Counted from the stretch's first letter, positions 11,150-23,879 are shown. The stretch is DNA of 64,000 bases from Auanema rhodensis (GCA_964057225.1 OZ059900.1:14771638-14835637); one strand, 5' to 3'. Made by a program: numbers and translations. The notes: a model not told the origin generated them from the sequence alone.

Positions 11150-11516
11150 TTGAATTCGCACTTAGAAACTTTCATTAAGAGTGTGAGTTTGAATTAAAGT
11201 AGAAAAATGAAACACTGTCTCTAACATATCTTGATTTATGGCCTACTTTACTCAAAGAGCTAATTGAAGTTTGGTGTTAGAATGAACAATTGATTAACGC
11301 TGACGTTTCAATTTTTTTCATCGTAATTGAGATAGAACATTTAGAATAAATGGAAATGTTTAACAATTTAGAAAAAAAACACAAGCTCAAATCACTTTTG
11401 AAAAAACAGAAAGTTCAAAACAACCCTTTTTCTAATAATTATCTTTTTCATCCGACTTTTGGAAAAAAACAAAAATAGCATAACATTAAATAACGATGAA
11501 TCAGAACAAAAACATT

Positions 11517-11588
11517 CTCCCCGTCCGGGAATTGAACCCGGGTCTCGCATGTGACAGACGCGGATTCTCACCACTATACTACCGTGGA
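11517..11588 (-). tRNA. tRNA-Asp (GTC) copy 27, class R
   Basis: Mismatches 4-69, 7-66 and 12-23. Confidence 0.93.
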
Positions 11589-11955
11589 TTGAATTCGCAC
11601 TTAGAAACTTTCATTAAGAGTGTGAGTTTGAATTAAAGTAGAAAAATGAAACACTGTCTCTAACATATCTTGATTTATGGCCTACTTTACTCAAAGAGCT
11701 AATTGAAGTTTGGTGTTAGAATGAACAATTGATTAACGCTGACGTTTCAATTTTTTTCATCGTAATTGAGATAGAACATTTAGAATAAATGGAAATGTTT
11801 AACAATTTAGAAAAAAAACACAAGCTCAAATCACTTTTGAAAAAACAGAAAGTTTAAAACAACCCTTTTTCTAATAATTATCTTTTTCATCCGACTTTTG
11901 GAAAAAAACAAAAATAGCATAACATTAAATAACGATGAATCAGAACAAAAACATT

Positions 11956-12027
11956 CTCCCCGTCCGGGAATTGAACCCGGGTCTCGCATGTGACAGACGC
12001 GGATTCTCACCACTATACTACCGTGGA
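11956..12027 (-). tRNA. tRNA-Asp (GTC) copy 28, class R
   Basis: Mismatches 4-69, 7-66 and 12-23. Confidence 0.93.
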
Positions 12028-12394
12028 TTGAACTCGCACTTAGAAACTTTCATTAAGAGTGTGAGTTTGAATTATAGTAGAAAAATGAAACACTGTCTCT
12101 AACATATCTTGATTTATGGCCTACTTTACTCAAAGAGCTAATTGAAGTTTGGTGTTACAATTAACGATTGATAAACGCTGACGTATCAATTTTTTTCATC
12201 GTAATTAAGATAGAACACTTAAATTAAATAGAAATATTTGAAAATTTAAAAAAAAATCACAAGCTCAAACCACTTTTGAAAAAGCAGAAAGTTTAAAACA
12301 ATCTTTTTTCTAATAATTATCGTCTTTATCCGACTTTTTGAAGAAAACAAAAATAGCATAACATTCAATAACGATGAATCAGAACAAAAACATT

Positions 12395-12466
12395 CTCCCC
12401 GTCCGGGAATTGAACCCGGGTCTCGCATGTGACAGACGCGGATTCTCACCACTATACTACCGTGGA
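12395..12466 (-). tRNA. tRNA-Asp (GTC) copy 29, class R
   Basis: Mismatches 4-69, 7-66 and 12-23; paralogue of copy 24. Confidence 0.93.
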
Positions 12467-12833
12467 TTGAATTCGCACTTAGAAACTTTCATTAAGAGTG
12501 TGAGTTTGAATTAAAGTAGAAAAATGAAACACTGTCTCTAACATATCTTGATTTATGGCCTACTTTACTCAAAGAGCTAATTGAAGTTTGGTGTTAGAAT
12601 GAACAATTGATTAACGCTGACGTTTCAATTTTTTTCATCGTAATTGAGATAGAACATTTAGAATAAATGGAAATGTTTAACAATTTAGAAAAAAAACACA
12701 AGCTCAAATCACTTTTGAAAAAACAGAAAGTTTAAAACAACCCTTTTTCTAATAATTATCTTTTTCATCCGACTTTTGGAAAAAAACAAAAATAGCATAA
12801 CATTAAATAACGATGAATCAGAACAAAAACATT

Positions 12834-12905
12834 CTCCCCGTCCGGGAATTGAACCCGGGTCTCGCATGTGACAGACGCGGATTCTCACCACTATACTACC
12901 GTGGA
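12834..12905 (-). tRNA. tRNA-Asp (GTC) copy 30, class R
   Basis: Mismatches 4-69, 7-66 and 12-23. Last of seven consecutive class R genes (copies 24-30). Confidence 0.93.
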
Positions 12906-13271
12906 TTGAATTCGCACTTAGAAACTTTCATTAAGAGTGTGAGTTTGAATTATAGTAGAAAAATGAAACACTGTCTCTAACATATCTTGATTTATGGCCT
13001 ACTTTACTCAAAGAGCTAATTGGATTTGGTGTTAGAATGAACAATTGATTAACGCTGACGTTTTAATTTTTTTCATCGTAATTAAGATAGAACACTTAAA
13101 TAAAATAGAAATGTTTGAAAATTTAAAAAAAAATCACAAGCTCAAACCACTTTTGAAAAAGCAGAAAGTTTAAAACAATCTTTTTTCTAATAATTATCGT
13201 CTTCATCCGACTTTTTGAAGAAAACAAAAATAGCATAACATTCAATAACGATGAATCCGAACAAAAACATT

Positions 13272-13343
13272 CTCCCCGGCCGGGAATTGAACCCGGGTCT
13301 CGCATGTGACAGACGCGGATACTCACCACTATACTACCGAGGA
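13272..13343 (-). tRNA. tRNA-Asp (GTC) copy 31, class C
   Basis: Consensus copy; paralogue of copy 22, nine units away. Confidence 0.97.
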
Positions 13344-13711
13344 TTGAATTTGCACTTAGAAACTTTCATTAAGAGTGTGAGTTTGAATTAAAGTAGAAAA
13401 ATGAAACACTTTCTCTAACATATCTTGATTTATGGCCTACTTTAGTCAAAGAGCTAATTGAAGTTTGGTGTTAAAATGAACAATTGATTAACGCTGACGT
13501 TCCGTTTTTTTTTCATAGTAATTGAGATAGAACATTTAAATTAAATGGAAATGTTTAAAAATTTAGAAAAAAAACACAAGCTCAAATCACTTTTGAAAAA
13601 ACAGAAAGTTTAAAACAACCTTTTTTCTAATAATTATCTTTTTTATCCGACTTTTGGAAAAAAACAAAAATAGCATAACATTCAATAACGATGAATCAGA
13701 ACAAAAACATT

Positions 13712-13783
13712 CTCCCCGGCCGGGAATTGAACCCGGGTCTCGCATGTGACAGACGCGGATACTCACCACTATACTACCGAGGA
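13712..13783 (-). tRNA. tRNA-Asp (GTC) copy 32, class C
   Basis: Consensus copy; paralogue of copy 23. Confidence 0.97.
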
Positions 13784-14150
13784 TTGAATTTGCACTTAGA
13801 AACTTTCATTAAGAGTGTGAGTTTGAATTAAAGTAGAAAAATGAAACACTGTCTCTAACATATCTTGATTTATGGCCTACTTTACTCAAAGAGCTAATTG
13901 AAGTTTGGTGTTACAATTAACGATTGATAAACGCTGACGTATCAATTTTTTTCATCGTAATTAAGATAGAACACTTTAATTAAATAGAAATGTTTGAAAA
14001 TTTAAAAAAAAATCACAAGCTCAAACCACTTTTGAAAAAGCAGAAAGTTTAAAACAATCTTTTTTCTAATAATTATCGTCTTTATCCGACTTTTTGAAGA
14101 AAACAAAAATAGCATAACATTCAATAACGATGAATCAGAACAAAAACATT

Positions 14151-14222
14151 CTCCCCGTCCGGGAATTGAACCCGGGTCTCGCATGTGACAGACGCGGATT
14201 CTCACCACTATACTACCGTGGA
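14151..14222 (-). tRNA. tRNA-Asp (GTC) copy 33, class R
   Basis: Mismatches 4-69, 7-66 and 12-23; paralogue of copy 24. Confidence 0.93.
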
Positions 14223-14589
14223 TTGAATTCGCACTTAGAAACTTTCATTAAGAGTGTGAGTTTGAATTAAAGTAGAAAAATGAAACACTGTCTCTAACAT
14301 ATCTTGATTTATGGCCTACTTTACTCAAAGAGCTAATTGAAGTTTGGTGTTAGAATGAACAATTGATTAACGCTGACGTTTCAATTTTTTTCATCGTAAT
14401 TGAGATAGAACATTTAGAATAAATGGAAAAGTTTAACAATTTAGAAAAAAAACACAAGCTCAAATCACTTTTGAAAAAACAGAAAGTTTAAAACAACCCT
14501 TTTTCTAATAATTATCTTTTTCATCCGACTTTTGGAAAAAAACAAAAATAGCATAACATTAAATAACGATGAATCAGAACAAAAACATT

Positions 14590-14661
14590 CTCCCCGTCCG
14601 GGAATTGAACCCGGGTCTCGCATGTGACAGACGCGGATTCTCACCACTATACTACCGTGGA
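14590..14661 (-). tRNA. tRNA-Asp (GTC) copy 34, class R
   Basis: Mismatches 4-69, 7-66 and 12-23. Confidence 0.93.
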
Positions 14662-15027
14662 TTGAATTCGCACTTAGAAACTTTCATTAAGAGTGTGAGT
14701 TTGAATTATAGTAGAAAAATGAAACACTGTCTCTAACATATCTTGATTTATGGCCTACTTTACTCAAAGAGCTAATTGGATTTGGTGTTAGAATGAACAA
14801 TTGATTAACGCTGACGTTTTAATTTTTTTCATCGTAATTAAGATAGAACACTTAAATAAAATAGAAATGTTTGAAAATTTAAAAAAAAATCACAAGCTCA
14901 AACCACTTTTGAAAAAGCAGAAAGTTTAAAACAATCTTTTTTCTAATAATTATCGTCTTCATCCGACTTTTTGAAGAAAACAAAAATAGCGTAACATTCA
15001 ATAACGATGAATCCGAACAAAAACATT

Positions 15028-15099
15028 CTCCCCGGCCGGGAATTGAACCCGGGTCTCGCATGTGACAGACGCGGATACTCACCACTATACTACCGAGGA
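15028..15099 (-). tRNA. tRNA-Asp (GTC) copy 35, class C
   Basis: Consensus copy. Confidence 0.97.
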
Positions 15100-15467
15100 T
15101 TGAATTTGCACTTAGAAACTTTCATTAAGAGTGTGAGTTTGAATTAAAGTAGAAAAATGAAACACTTTCTCTAACATATCTTGATTTATGGCCTACTTTA
15201 CTCAAAGAGCTAATTGAAGTTTGGTGTTAAAATGAACAATTGATTAACGCTGACGTTCCGTTTTTTTTTCATAGTAATTGAGATAGAACATTTAAATTAA
15301 ATGGAAATGTTTAAAAATTTAGAAAAAAAACACAAGCTAAAATCACTTTTGAAAAAACAGAAAGTTTAAAACAACCTTTTTTCTAATAATTATCTTTTTT
15401 ATCCGACTTTTGGAAAAAAACAAAAATAGCATAACATTCAATAACGATGAATCAGAACAAAAACATT

Positions 15468-15539
15468 CTCCCCGGCCGGGAATTGAACCCGGGTCTCGCA
15501 TGTGACAGACGCGGATACTCACCACTATACTACCGAGGA
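15468..15539 (-). tRNA. tRNA-Asp (GTC) copy 36, class C
   Basis: Consensus copy. Confidence 0.97.
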
Positions 15540-15906
15540 TTGAATTTGCACTTAGAAACTTTCATTAAGAGTGTGAGTTTGAATTAAAGTAGAAAAATAA
15601 AACACTGTCTCTAACATATCTTGATTTATGGCCTACTTTACTCAAAGAGCTAATTGAAGTTTGGTGTTACAATTAACGATTGATAAACGCTGACGTATCA
15701 ATTTTTTTCATCGTAATTAAGATAGAACACTTAAATTAAATAGAAATGTTCGAAAATTTAAAAAAAAATCACAAGCTCAAACCACTTTTGAAAAAGCAGA
15801 AAGTTTAAAACAATCTTTTTTCTAATAATTATCGTCTTTATCCGGCTTTTTGAAGAAAACAAAAACAGCATAACATTCAATAACGATAAATCAGAACAAA
15901 AACATT

Positions 15907-15978
15907 CTCCTTGGCCGGGAATTGAACCCGGGTCTCGCATGTGACAGACGCGGATACTTACCACTATACTACCGAGGA
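15907..15978 (-). tRNA. tRNA-Asp (GTC) copy 37, class Q with G20aA
   Basis: C5xA68 plus a D-loop change (G20aA) at a position that is normally variable and so probably harmless. Confidence 0.95.
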
Positions 15979-16345
15979 TTGAATTTGCACTTAGAAACTT
16001 TCATTAAGAGTGTGAGTTTGAATTAAAGTAGAAAAATGAAACACTGTCTCTAACATATCTTGATTTATGGCCTACTTTACTCAAAGAGCTAATTGAAGTT
16101 TGGTGTTACAATTAACGATTGATAAACGCTGACGTATCAATTTTTTTCATCGTAATTAAGATAGAACACTTAAACCAAATAGAAATGTTTGAAAATTTAA
16201 AAAAAAATCACAAGCTCAAATCACTTTTGAAAAAGCAGAAAGTTTAAAACAATCTTTTTTCTAATAATTATCGTTTTTATCCGACTTTTTGAAGAAAACA
16301 AAAATAGCATAACATTCAATAACGATGAATCAGAACAAAAACATT

Positions 16346-16417
16346 CTCCCCGTCCGGGAATTGAACCCGGGTCTCGCATGTGACAGACGCGGATTCTCAC
16401 CACTATACTACCGTGGA
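16346..16417 (-). tRNA. tRNA-Asp (GTC) copy 38, class R
   Basis: Mismatches 4-69, 7-66 and 12-23. Confidence 0.93.
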
Positions 16418-16784
16418 TTGAATTCGCACTTAGAAACTTTCATTAAGAGTGTGAGTTTGAATTAAAGTAGAAAAATGAAACACTGTCTCTAACATATCTT
16501 GATTTATGGCCTACTTTACTCAAAGAGCTAATTGAAGTTTGGTGTTAGAATGAACAATTGATTAACGCTGACGTTTCAATTTTTTTCATCGTAATTGAGA
16601 TAGAACATTTAGAATAAATGGAAATGTTTAACAATTTAGAAAAAAAACACAAGCTCAAATCACTTTTGAAAAAACAGAAAGTTTAAAACAACCCTTTTTC
16701 TAATAATTATCTTTTTCATCCGACTTTTGGAAAAAAACAAAAATAGCATAACATTAAATAACGATGAATCAGAACAAAAACATT

Positions 16785-16856
16785 CTCCCCGTTCGGGAAT
16801 TGAACCCGGGTCTCGCATGTGACAGACGCGGATTCTCACCACTATACTACCGTGGA
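16785..16856 (-). tRNA. tRNA-Asp (GTC) copy 39, class R with G65A
   Basis: Class R mismatches plus G65A, which breaks C49-G65 in the T stem. Marks the start of the hexamer. Confidence 0.9.
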
Positions 16857-17222
16857 TTGAATTCGCACTTAGAAACTTTCATTAAGAGTGTGAGTTTGAA
16901 TTATAGTAGAAAAATGAAACACTGTCTCTAAAATATCTTGATTTATGGCCTACTTTACTCAAAGAGCTAATTGGATTTGGTGTTAGAATGAACAATTGAT
17001 TAACGCTGACGTTTTAATTTTTTTCATCGTAATTAAGATAGAACACTTAAATAAAATAGAAATGTTTGAAAATTTAAAAAAAAATCACAAGCTCAAACCA
17101 CTTTTGAAAAAGCAGAAAGTTTAAAACAATCTTTTTTCTAATAATTATCGTCTTCATCCGACTTTTTGAAGAAAACAAAAATAGCATAACATTCAATAAC
17201 GATGAATCCGAACAAAAACATT

Positions 17223-17294
17223 CTCCCCGGCCGGGAATTGAACCCGGGTCTCGCATGTGACAGACGCGGATACTCACCACTATTCTACCGAGGA
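17223..17294 (-). tRNA. tRNA-Asp (GTC) copy 40, U11A
   Basis: Consensus except U11A, which breaks 11-24 in the D stem and the Y position of box A. Confidence 0.92.
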
Positions 17295-17662
17295 TTGAAT
17301 TTGCACTTAGAAACTTTCATTAAGAGTGTGAGTTTGAATTAAAGTAGAAAAATGAAACACTTTCTCTAACATATCTTGATTTATGGCCTACTTTACTCAA
17401 AGAGCTAATTGAAGTTTGGTGTTAAAATGAACAATTGATTAACGCTGACGTTCCGTTTTTTTTTCATAGTAATTGAGATAGAACATTTAAATTAAATGGA
17501 AATGTTTAAAAATTTAGAAAAAAAACACAAGCTAAAATCACTTTTGAAAAAACAGAAAGTTTAAAACAACCTTTTTTCTAATAATTATCTTTTTTATCCG
17601 ACTTTTGGAAAAAAACAAAAATAGCATAACATTCAATAACGATGAATCAGAACAAAAACATT

Positions 17663-17734
17663 CTCCCCGGCCGGGAATTGAACCCGGGTCTCGCATGTGA
17701 CAGACGCGGATACTCACCACTATACTACCGAGGA
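17663..17734 (-). tRNA. tRNA-Asp (GTC) copy 41, class C
   Basis: Consensus copy, third member of the hexamer. Confidence 0.97.
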
Positions 17735-18101
17735 TTGAATTTGCACTTAGAAACTTTCATTAAGAGTGTGAGTTTGAATTAAAGTAGAAAAATAAAACAC
17801 TGTCTCTAACATATCTTGATTTATGGCCTACTTTACTCAAAGAGCTAATTGAAGTTTGGTGTTACAATTAACGATTGATAAACGCTGACGTATCAATTTT
17901 TTTCATCGTAATTAAGATAGAACACTTAAATTAAATAGAAATGTTCGAAAATTTAAAAAAAAATCACAAGCTCAAACCACTTTTGAAAAAGCAGAAAGTT
18001 TAAAACAATCTTTTTTCTAATAATTATCGTCTTTATCCGGCTTTTTGAAGAAAACAAAAACAGCATAACATTCAATAACGATGAATCAGAACAAAAACAT
18101 T

Positions 18102-18173
18102 CTCCTTGGCCGGGAATTGAACCCGGGTCTCGCATGTGACAGACGCGGATACTTACCACTATACTACCGAGGA
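18102..18173 (-). tRNA. tRNA-Asp (GTC) copy 42, class Q with G20aA
   Basis: C5xA68 and G20aA; fourth member of the hexamer. Confidence 0.95.
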
Positions 18174-18540
18174 TTGAATTTGCACTTAGAAACTTTCATT
18201 AAGAGTGTGAGTTTGAATTAAAGTAGAAAAATGAAACACTGTCTCTAACATATCTTGATTTATGGCCTACTTTACTCAAAGAGCTAATTGAAGTTTGGTG
18301 TTACAATTAACGATTGATAAACGCTGACGTATCAATTTTTTTCATCGTAATTAAGATAGAACACTTAAACCAAATAGAAATGTTTGAAAATTTAAAAAAA
18401 AATCACAAGCTCAAATCACTTTTGAAAAAGCAGAAAGTTTAAAACAATCTTTTTTCTAATAATTATCGTTTTTATCCGACTTTTTGAAGAAAACAAAAAT
18501 AGCATAACATTCAATAACGATGAATCAGAACAAAAACATT

Positions 18541-18612
18541 CTCCCCGGCCGGGAATTGAACCCGGGTCTCGCATGTGACAGACGCGGATACTCACCACTA
18601 TACTACCGAGGA
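18541..18612 (-). tRNA. tRNA-Asp (GTC) copy 43, class C
   Basis: Consensus copy, fifth member of the hexamer. Confidence 0.97.
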
Positions 18613-18979
18613 TTGAATTTGCACTTAGAAACTTTCATTAAGAGTGTGAGTTTGAATTAAAGTAGAAAAATGAAACACTGTCTCTAACATATCTTGATTT
18701 ATGGCCTACTTTACTCAAAGAGCTAATTGAAGTTTGGTGTTACAATTAACGATTGATTAACGCTGACGTTTCAATTTTTTTCATCGTAATTAAGATAGAA
18801 CACTTAAATAAAATAGAAATGTTTGAAAATTTAAAAAAAAATCACAAGCTCAAACCACTTTTGAAAAAGCAGAAAGTTTAAAACAATCTTTTTTCTAATA
18901 ATTATCGTCTTTATCCGACTTTTTGAAGAAAACAAAAATAGCATAACATTCAATAACGATGAATCAGAACAAAAACATT

Positions 18980-19051
18980 CTCCCCGGCCGGGAATTGAAC
19001 CCGGGTCTCGCATGTGACAGACGCGGATACTTACCACTATACTACCGAGGA
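18980..19051 (-). tRNA. tRNA-Asp (GTC) copy 44, G20aA
   Basis: Consensus except G20aA in the D loop; sixth member of the hexamer. Confidence 0.96.
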
Positions 19052-19418
19052 TTGAATTTGCACTTAGAAACTTTCATTAAGAGTGTGAGTTTGAATTAAA
19101 GTAGAAAAATGAAACACTGTCTCTAACATATCTTGATTTATGGCCTACTTTACTCAAAGAGCTAATTGAAGTTTGGTGTTACAATTAACGATTGATAAAC
19201 GCTGACGTATCAATTTTTTTCATCGTAATTAAGATAGAACACTTAAATTAAATAGAAATGTTTAACAATTTAGAAAAAAAACACAAGCTCAAATCACTTT
19301 TGAAAAAACAGAAAGTTTAAAACAACCCTTTTTCTAATAATTATCTTTTTCATCCGACTTTTGGAAAAAAACAAAAATAGCATAACATTAAATAACGATG
19401 AATCAGAACAAAAACATT

Positions 19419-19490
19419 CTCCCCGTTCGGGAATTGAACCCGGGTCTCGCATGTGACAGACGCGGATTCTCACCACTATACTACCGTGGA
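19419..19490 (-). tRNA. tRNA-Asp (GTC) copy 45, class R with G65A
   Basis: Same four changes as copy 39; starts the first pentamer. Confidence 0.9.
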
Positions 19491-19856
19491 TTGAATTCGC
19501 ACTTAGAAACTTTCATTAAGAGTGTGAGTTTGAATTATAGTAGAAAAATGAAACACTGTCTCTAACATATCTTGATTTATGGCCTACTTTACTCAAAGAG
19601 CTAATTGGATTTGGTGTTAGAATGAACAATTGATTAACGCTGACGTTTTAATTTTTTTCATCGTAATTAAGATAGAACACTTAAATAAAATAGAAATGTT
19701 TGAAAATTTAAAAAAAAATCACAAGCTCAAACCACTTTTGAAAAAGCAGAAAGTTTAAAACAATCTTTTTTCTAATAATTATCGTCTTCATCCGACTTTT
19801 TGAAGAAAACAAAAATAGCATAACATTCAATAACGATGAATCCGAACAAAAACATT

Positions 19857-19928
19857 CTCCCCGGCCGGGAATTGAACCCGGGTCTCGCATGTGACAGACG
19901 CGGATACTCACCACTATACTACCGAGGA
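19857..19928 (-). tRNA. tRNA-Asp (GTC) copy 46, class C
   Basis: Consensus; counterpart of copy 40 but without U11A, so U11A arose after the duplication. Confidence 0.97.
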
Positions 19929-20296
19929 TTGAATTTGCACTTAGAAACTTTCATTAAGAGTGTGAGTTTGAATTAAAGTAGAAAAATGAAACACTTTCTC
20001 TAACATATCTTGATTTATGGCCTACTTTACTCAAAGAGCTAATTGAAGTTTGGTGTTAAAATGAACAATTGATTAACGCTGACGTTCCGTTTTTTTTTCA
20101 TAGTAATTGAGATAGAACATTTAAATTAAATGGAAATGTTTAAAAATTTAGAAAAAAAACACAAGCTAAAATCACTTTTGAAAAAACAGAAAGTTTAAAA
20201 CAACCTTTTTTCTAATAATTATCTTTTTTATCCGACTTTTGGAAAAAAACAAAAATAGCATAACATTCAATAACGATGAATCAGAACAAAAACATT

Positions 20297-20368
20297 CTCC
20301 CCGGCCGGGAATTGAACCCGGGTCTCGCATGTGACAGACGCGGATACTCACCACTATACTACCGAGGA
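20297..20368 (-). tRNA. tRNA-Asp (GTC) copy 47, class C
   Basis: Consensus; counterpart of copy 41. Confidence 0.97.
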
Positions 20369-20735
20369 TTGAATTTGCACTTAGAAACTTTCATTAAGAG
20401 TGTGAGTTTGAATTAAAGTAGAAAAATAAAACACTGTCTCTAACATATCTTGATTTATGGCCTACTTTACTCAAAGAGCTAATTGAAGTTTGGTGTTACA
20501 ATTAACGATTGATAAACGCTGACGTATCAATTTTTTTCATCGTAATTAAGATAGAACACTTAAACCAAATAGAAATGTTTGAAAATTTAAAAAAAAATCA
20601 CAAGCTCAAATCACTTTTGAAAAAGCAGAAAGTTTAAAACAATCTTTTTTCTAATAATTATCGTTTTTATCCGACTTTTTGAAGAAAACAAAAATAGCAT
20701 AACATTCAATAACGATGAATCAGAACAAAAACATT

Positions 20736-20807
20736 CTCCCCGGCCGGGAATTGAACCCGGGTCTCGCATGTGACAGACGCGGATACTCACCACTATACTA
20801 CCGAGGA
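20736..20807 (-). tRNA. tRNA-Asp (GTC) copy 48, class C
   Basis: Consensus; counterpart of copy 43. The class Q member is missing here. Confidence 0.97.
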
Positions 20808-21174
20808 TTGAATTTGCACTTAGAAACTTTCATTAAGAGTGTGAGTTTGAATTAAAGTAGAAAAATGAAACACTGTCTCTAACATATCTTGATTTATGGC
20901 CTACTTTACTCAAAGAGCTAATTGAAGTTTGGTGTTACAATTAACGATTGATTAACGCTGACGTTTCAATTTTTTTCATCGTAATTAAGATAGAACACTT
21001 AAATAAAATAGAAATGTTTGAAAATTTAAAAAAAAATCACAAGCTCAAACCACTTTTGAAAAAGCAGAAAGTTTAAAACAATCTTTTTTCTAATAATTAT
21101 CGTCTTTATCCGACTTTTTGAAGAAAACAAAAATAGCATAACATTCAATAACGATGAATCAGAACAAAAACATT

Positions 21175-21246
21175 CTCCCCGGCCGGGAATTGAACCCGGG
21201 TCTCGCATGTGACAGACGCGGATACTTACCACTATACTACCGAGGA
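21175..21246 (-). tRNA. tRNA-Asp (GTC) copy 49, G20aA
   Basis: G20aA only; counterpart of copy 44. Confidence 0.96.
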
Positions 21247-21613
21247 TTGAATTTGCACTTAGAAACTTTCATTAAGAGTGTGAGTTTGAATTAAAATAGA
21301 AAAATGAAACACTGTCTCTAACATATCTTGATTTATGGCCTACTTTACTCAAAGAGCTAATTGAAGTTTGGTGTTACAATTAACGATTGATAAACGCTGA
21401 CGTATCAATTTTTTTCATCGTAATTAAGATAGAACACTTAAATTAAATAGAAATGTTTAACAATTTAGAAAAAAAACACAAGCTCAAATCACTTTTGAAA
21501 AAACAGAAAGTTTAAAACAACCCTTTTTCTAATAATTATCTTTTTCATCCGACTTTTGGAAAAAAACAAAAATAGCATAACATTAAATAACGATGAATCA
21601 GAACAAAAACATT

Positions 21614-21685
21614 CTCCCCGTTCGGGAATTGAACCCGGGTCTCGCATGTGACAGACGCGGATTCTGACCACTATACTACCGTGGA
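21614..21685 (-). tRNA. tRNA-Asp (GTC) copy 50, class R with G65A and G20aC
   Basis: As copy 39, with an added D-loop G20aC; starts the second pentamer. Confidence 0.9.
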
Positions 21686-22051
21686 TTGAATTCGCACTTA
21701 GAAACTTTCATTAAGAGTGTGAGTTTGAATTATAGTAGAAAAATGAAACACTGTCTCTAACATATCTTGATTTATGGCCTACTTTACTCAAAGAGCTAAT
21801 TGGATTTGGTGTTAGAATGAACAATTGATTAACGCTGACGTTTTAATTTTTTTCATCGTAATTAAGATAGAACACTTAAATAAAATAGAAATGTTTGAAA
21901 ATTTAAAAAAAAATCACAAGCTCAAACCACTTTTGAAAAAGCAGAAAGTTTAAAACAATCTTTTTTCTAATAATTATCGTCTTCATCCGACTTTTTGAAG
22001 AAAACAAAAATAGCATAACATTCAATAACGATGAATCCGAACAAAAACATT

Positions 22052-22123
22052 CTCCCCGGCCGGGAATTGAACCCGGGTCTCGCATGTGACAGACGCGGAT
22101 ACTCACCACTATACTACCGAGGA
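22052..22123 (-). tRNA. tRNA-Asp (GTC) copy 51, class C
   Basis: Consensus; counterpart of copy 46. Confidence 0.97.
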
Positions 22124-22490
22124 TTGAATTTGCACTTAGAAACTTTCATTAAGAGTGTGAGTTTGAATTAAAGTAGAAAAATAAAACACTGTCTCTAACA
22201 TATCTTGATTTATGGCCTACTTTACTCAAAGAGCTAATTGAAGTTTGGTGTTACAATTAACGATTGATAAACGCTGACGTATCAATTTTTTTCATCGTAA
22301 TTAAGATAGAACACTTAAATTAAATAGAAATGTTCGAAAATTTAAAAAAAAATCACAAGCTCAAACCACTTTTGAAAAAGCAGAAAGTTTAAAACAATCT
22401 TTTTTCTAATAATTATCGTCTTTATCCGGCTTTTTGAAGAAAACAAAAACAGCATAACATTCAATAACGATGAATCAGAACAAAAACATT

Positions 22491-22562
22491 CTCCTTGGCC
22501 GGGAATTGAACCCGGGTCTCGCATGTGACAGACGCGGATACTTACCACTATACTACCGAGGA
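22491..22562 (-). tRNA. tRNA-Asp (GTC) copy 52, class Q with G20aA
   Basis: C5xA68 and G20aA; counterpart of copy 42. Confidence 0.95.
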
Positions 22563-22929
22563 TTGAATTTGCACTTAGAAACTTTCATTAAGAGTGTGAG
22601 TTTGAATTAAAGTAGAAAAATGAAACACTGTCTCTAACATATCTTGATTTATGGCCTACTTTACTCAAAGAGCTAATTGAAGTTTGGTGTTACAATTAAC
22701 GATTGATAAACGCTGACGTATCAATTTTTTTCATCGTAATTAAGATAGAACACTTAAACCAAATAGAAATGTTTGAAAATTTAAAAAAAAATCACAAGCT
22801 CAAATCACTTTTGAAAAAGCAGAAAGTTTAAAACAATCTTTTTTCTAATAATTATCGTTTTTATCCGACTTTTTGAAGAAAACAAAAATAGCATAACATT
22901 CAATAACGATGAATCAGAACAAAAACATT

Positions 22930-23001
22930 CTCCCCGGCCGGGAATTGAACCCGGGTCTCGCATGTGACAGACGCGGATACTCACCACTATACTACCGAGG
23001 A
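22930..23001 (-). tRNA. tRNA-Asp (GTC) copy 53, class C
   Basis: Consensus; counterpart of copy 43. Confidence 0.97.
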
Positions 23002-23368
23002 TTGAATTTGCACTTAGAAACTTTCATTAAGAGTGTGAGTTTGAATTAAAGTAGAAAAATGAAACACTGTCTCTAACATATCTTGATTTATGGCCTACTT
23101 TACTCAAAGAGCTAATTGAAGTTTGGTGTTACAATTAACGATTGATTAACGCTGACGTTTCAATTTTTTTCATCGTAATTAAGATAGAACACTTAAATAA
23201 AATAGAAATGTTTGAAAATTTAAAAAAAAATCACAAGCTCAAACCACTTTTGAAAAAGCAGAAAGTTTAAAACAATCTTTTTTCTAATAATTATCGTCTT
23301 TATCCGACTTTTTGAAGAAAACAAAAATAGCATAACATTCAATAACGATGAATCAGAACAAAAACATT

Positions 23369-23440
23369 CTCCCCGGCCGGGAATTGAACCCGGGTCTCGC
23401 ATGTGACAGACGCGGATACTTACCACTATACTACCGAGGA
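23369..23440 (-). tRNA. tRNA-Asp (GTC) copy 54, G20aA
   Basis: G20aA only; counterpart of copy 44. Confidence 0.96.
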
Positions 23441-23807
23441 TTGAATTTGCACTTAGAAACTTTCATTAAGAGTGTGAGTTTGAATTAAAGTAGAAAAATG
23501 AAACACTGTCTCTAACATATCTTGATTTATGGCCTACTTTACTCAAAGAGCTAATTGAAGTTTGGTGTTACAATTAACGATTGATAAACGCTGACGTATC
23601 AATTTTTTTCATCGTAATTAAGATAGAACACTTAAATTAAATAGAAATGTTTGAAAATTTAAAAAAAAATCACAAGCTCAAATCACTTTTGAAAAAGCAG
23701 AAAGTTTAAAACAATCTTTTTTCTAATAATTATCGTTTTTATCCGACTTTTTGAAGAAAACAAAAATAGCATAACATTCAATAACGATGAATCAGAACAA
23801 AAACATT

Positions 23808-23879
23808 CTCCCCGGCCGGGAATTGAACCCGGGTCTCGCATGTGACAGACGCGGATACTCACCACTATACTACCGAGGA
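23808..23879 (-). tRNA. tRNA-Asp (GTC) copy 55, class C
   Basis: Consensus copy. Confidence 0.97.

Larger units (their letters stand above)
16660..23682. repeat. Hexamer (copies 39-44) and two derived pentamers (45-49, 50-54)
   Basis: Each block opens with the rare G65A tRNA and ends with the G20aA consensus tRNA. The first pentamer lacks the class Q member and the second lacks the ttccgtttt-type member, so both can be derived from one hexamer by different single-unit losses. Confidence 0.85.
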
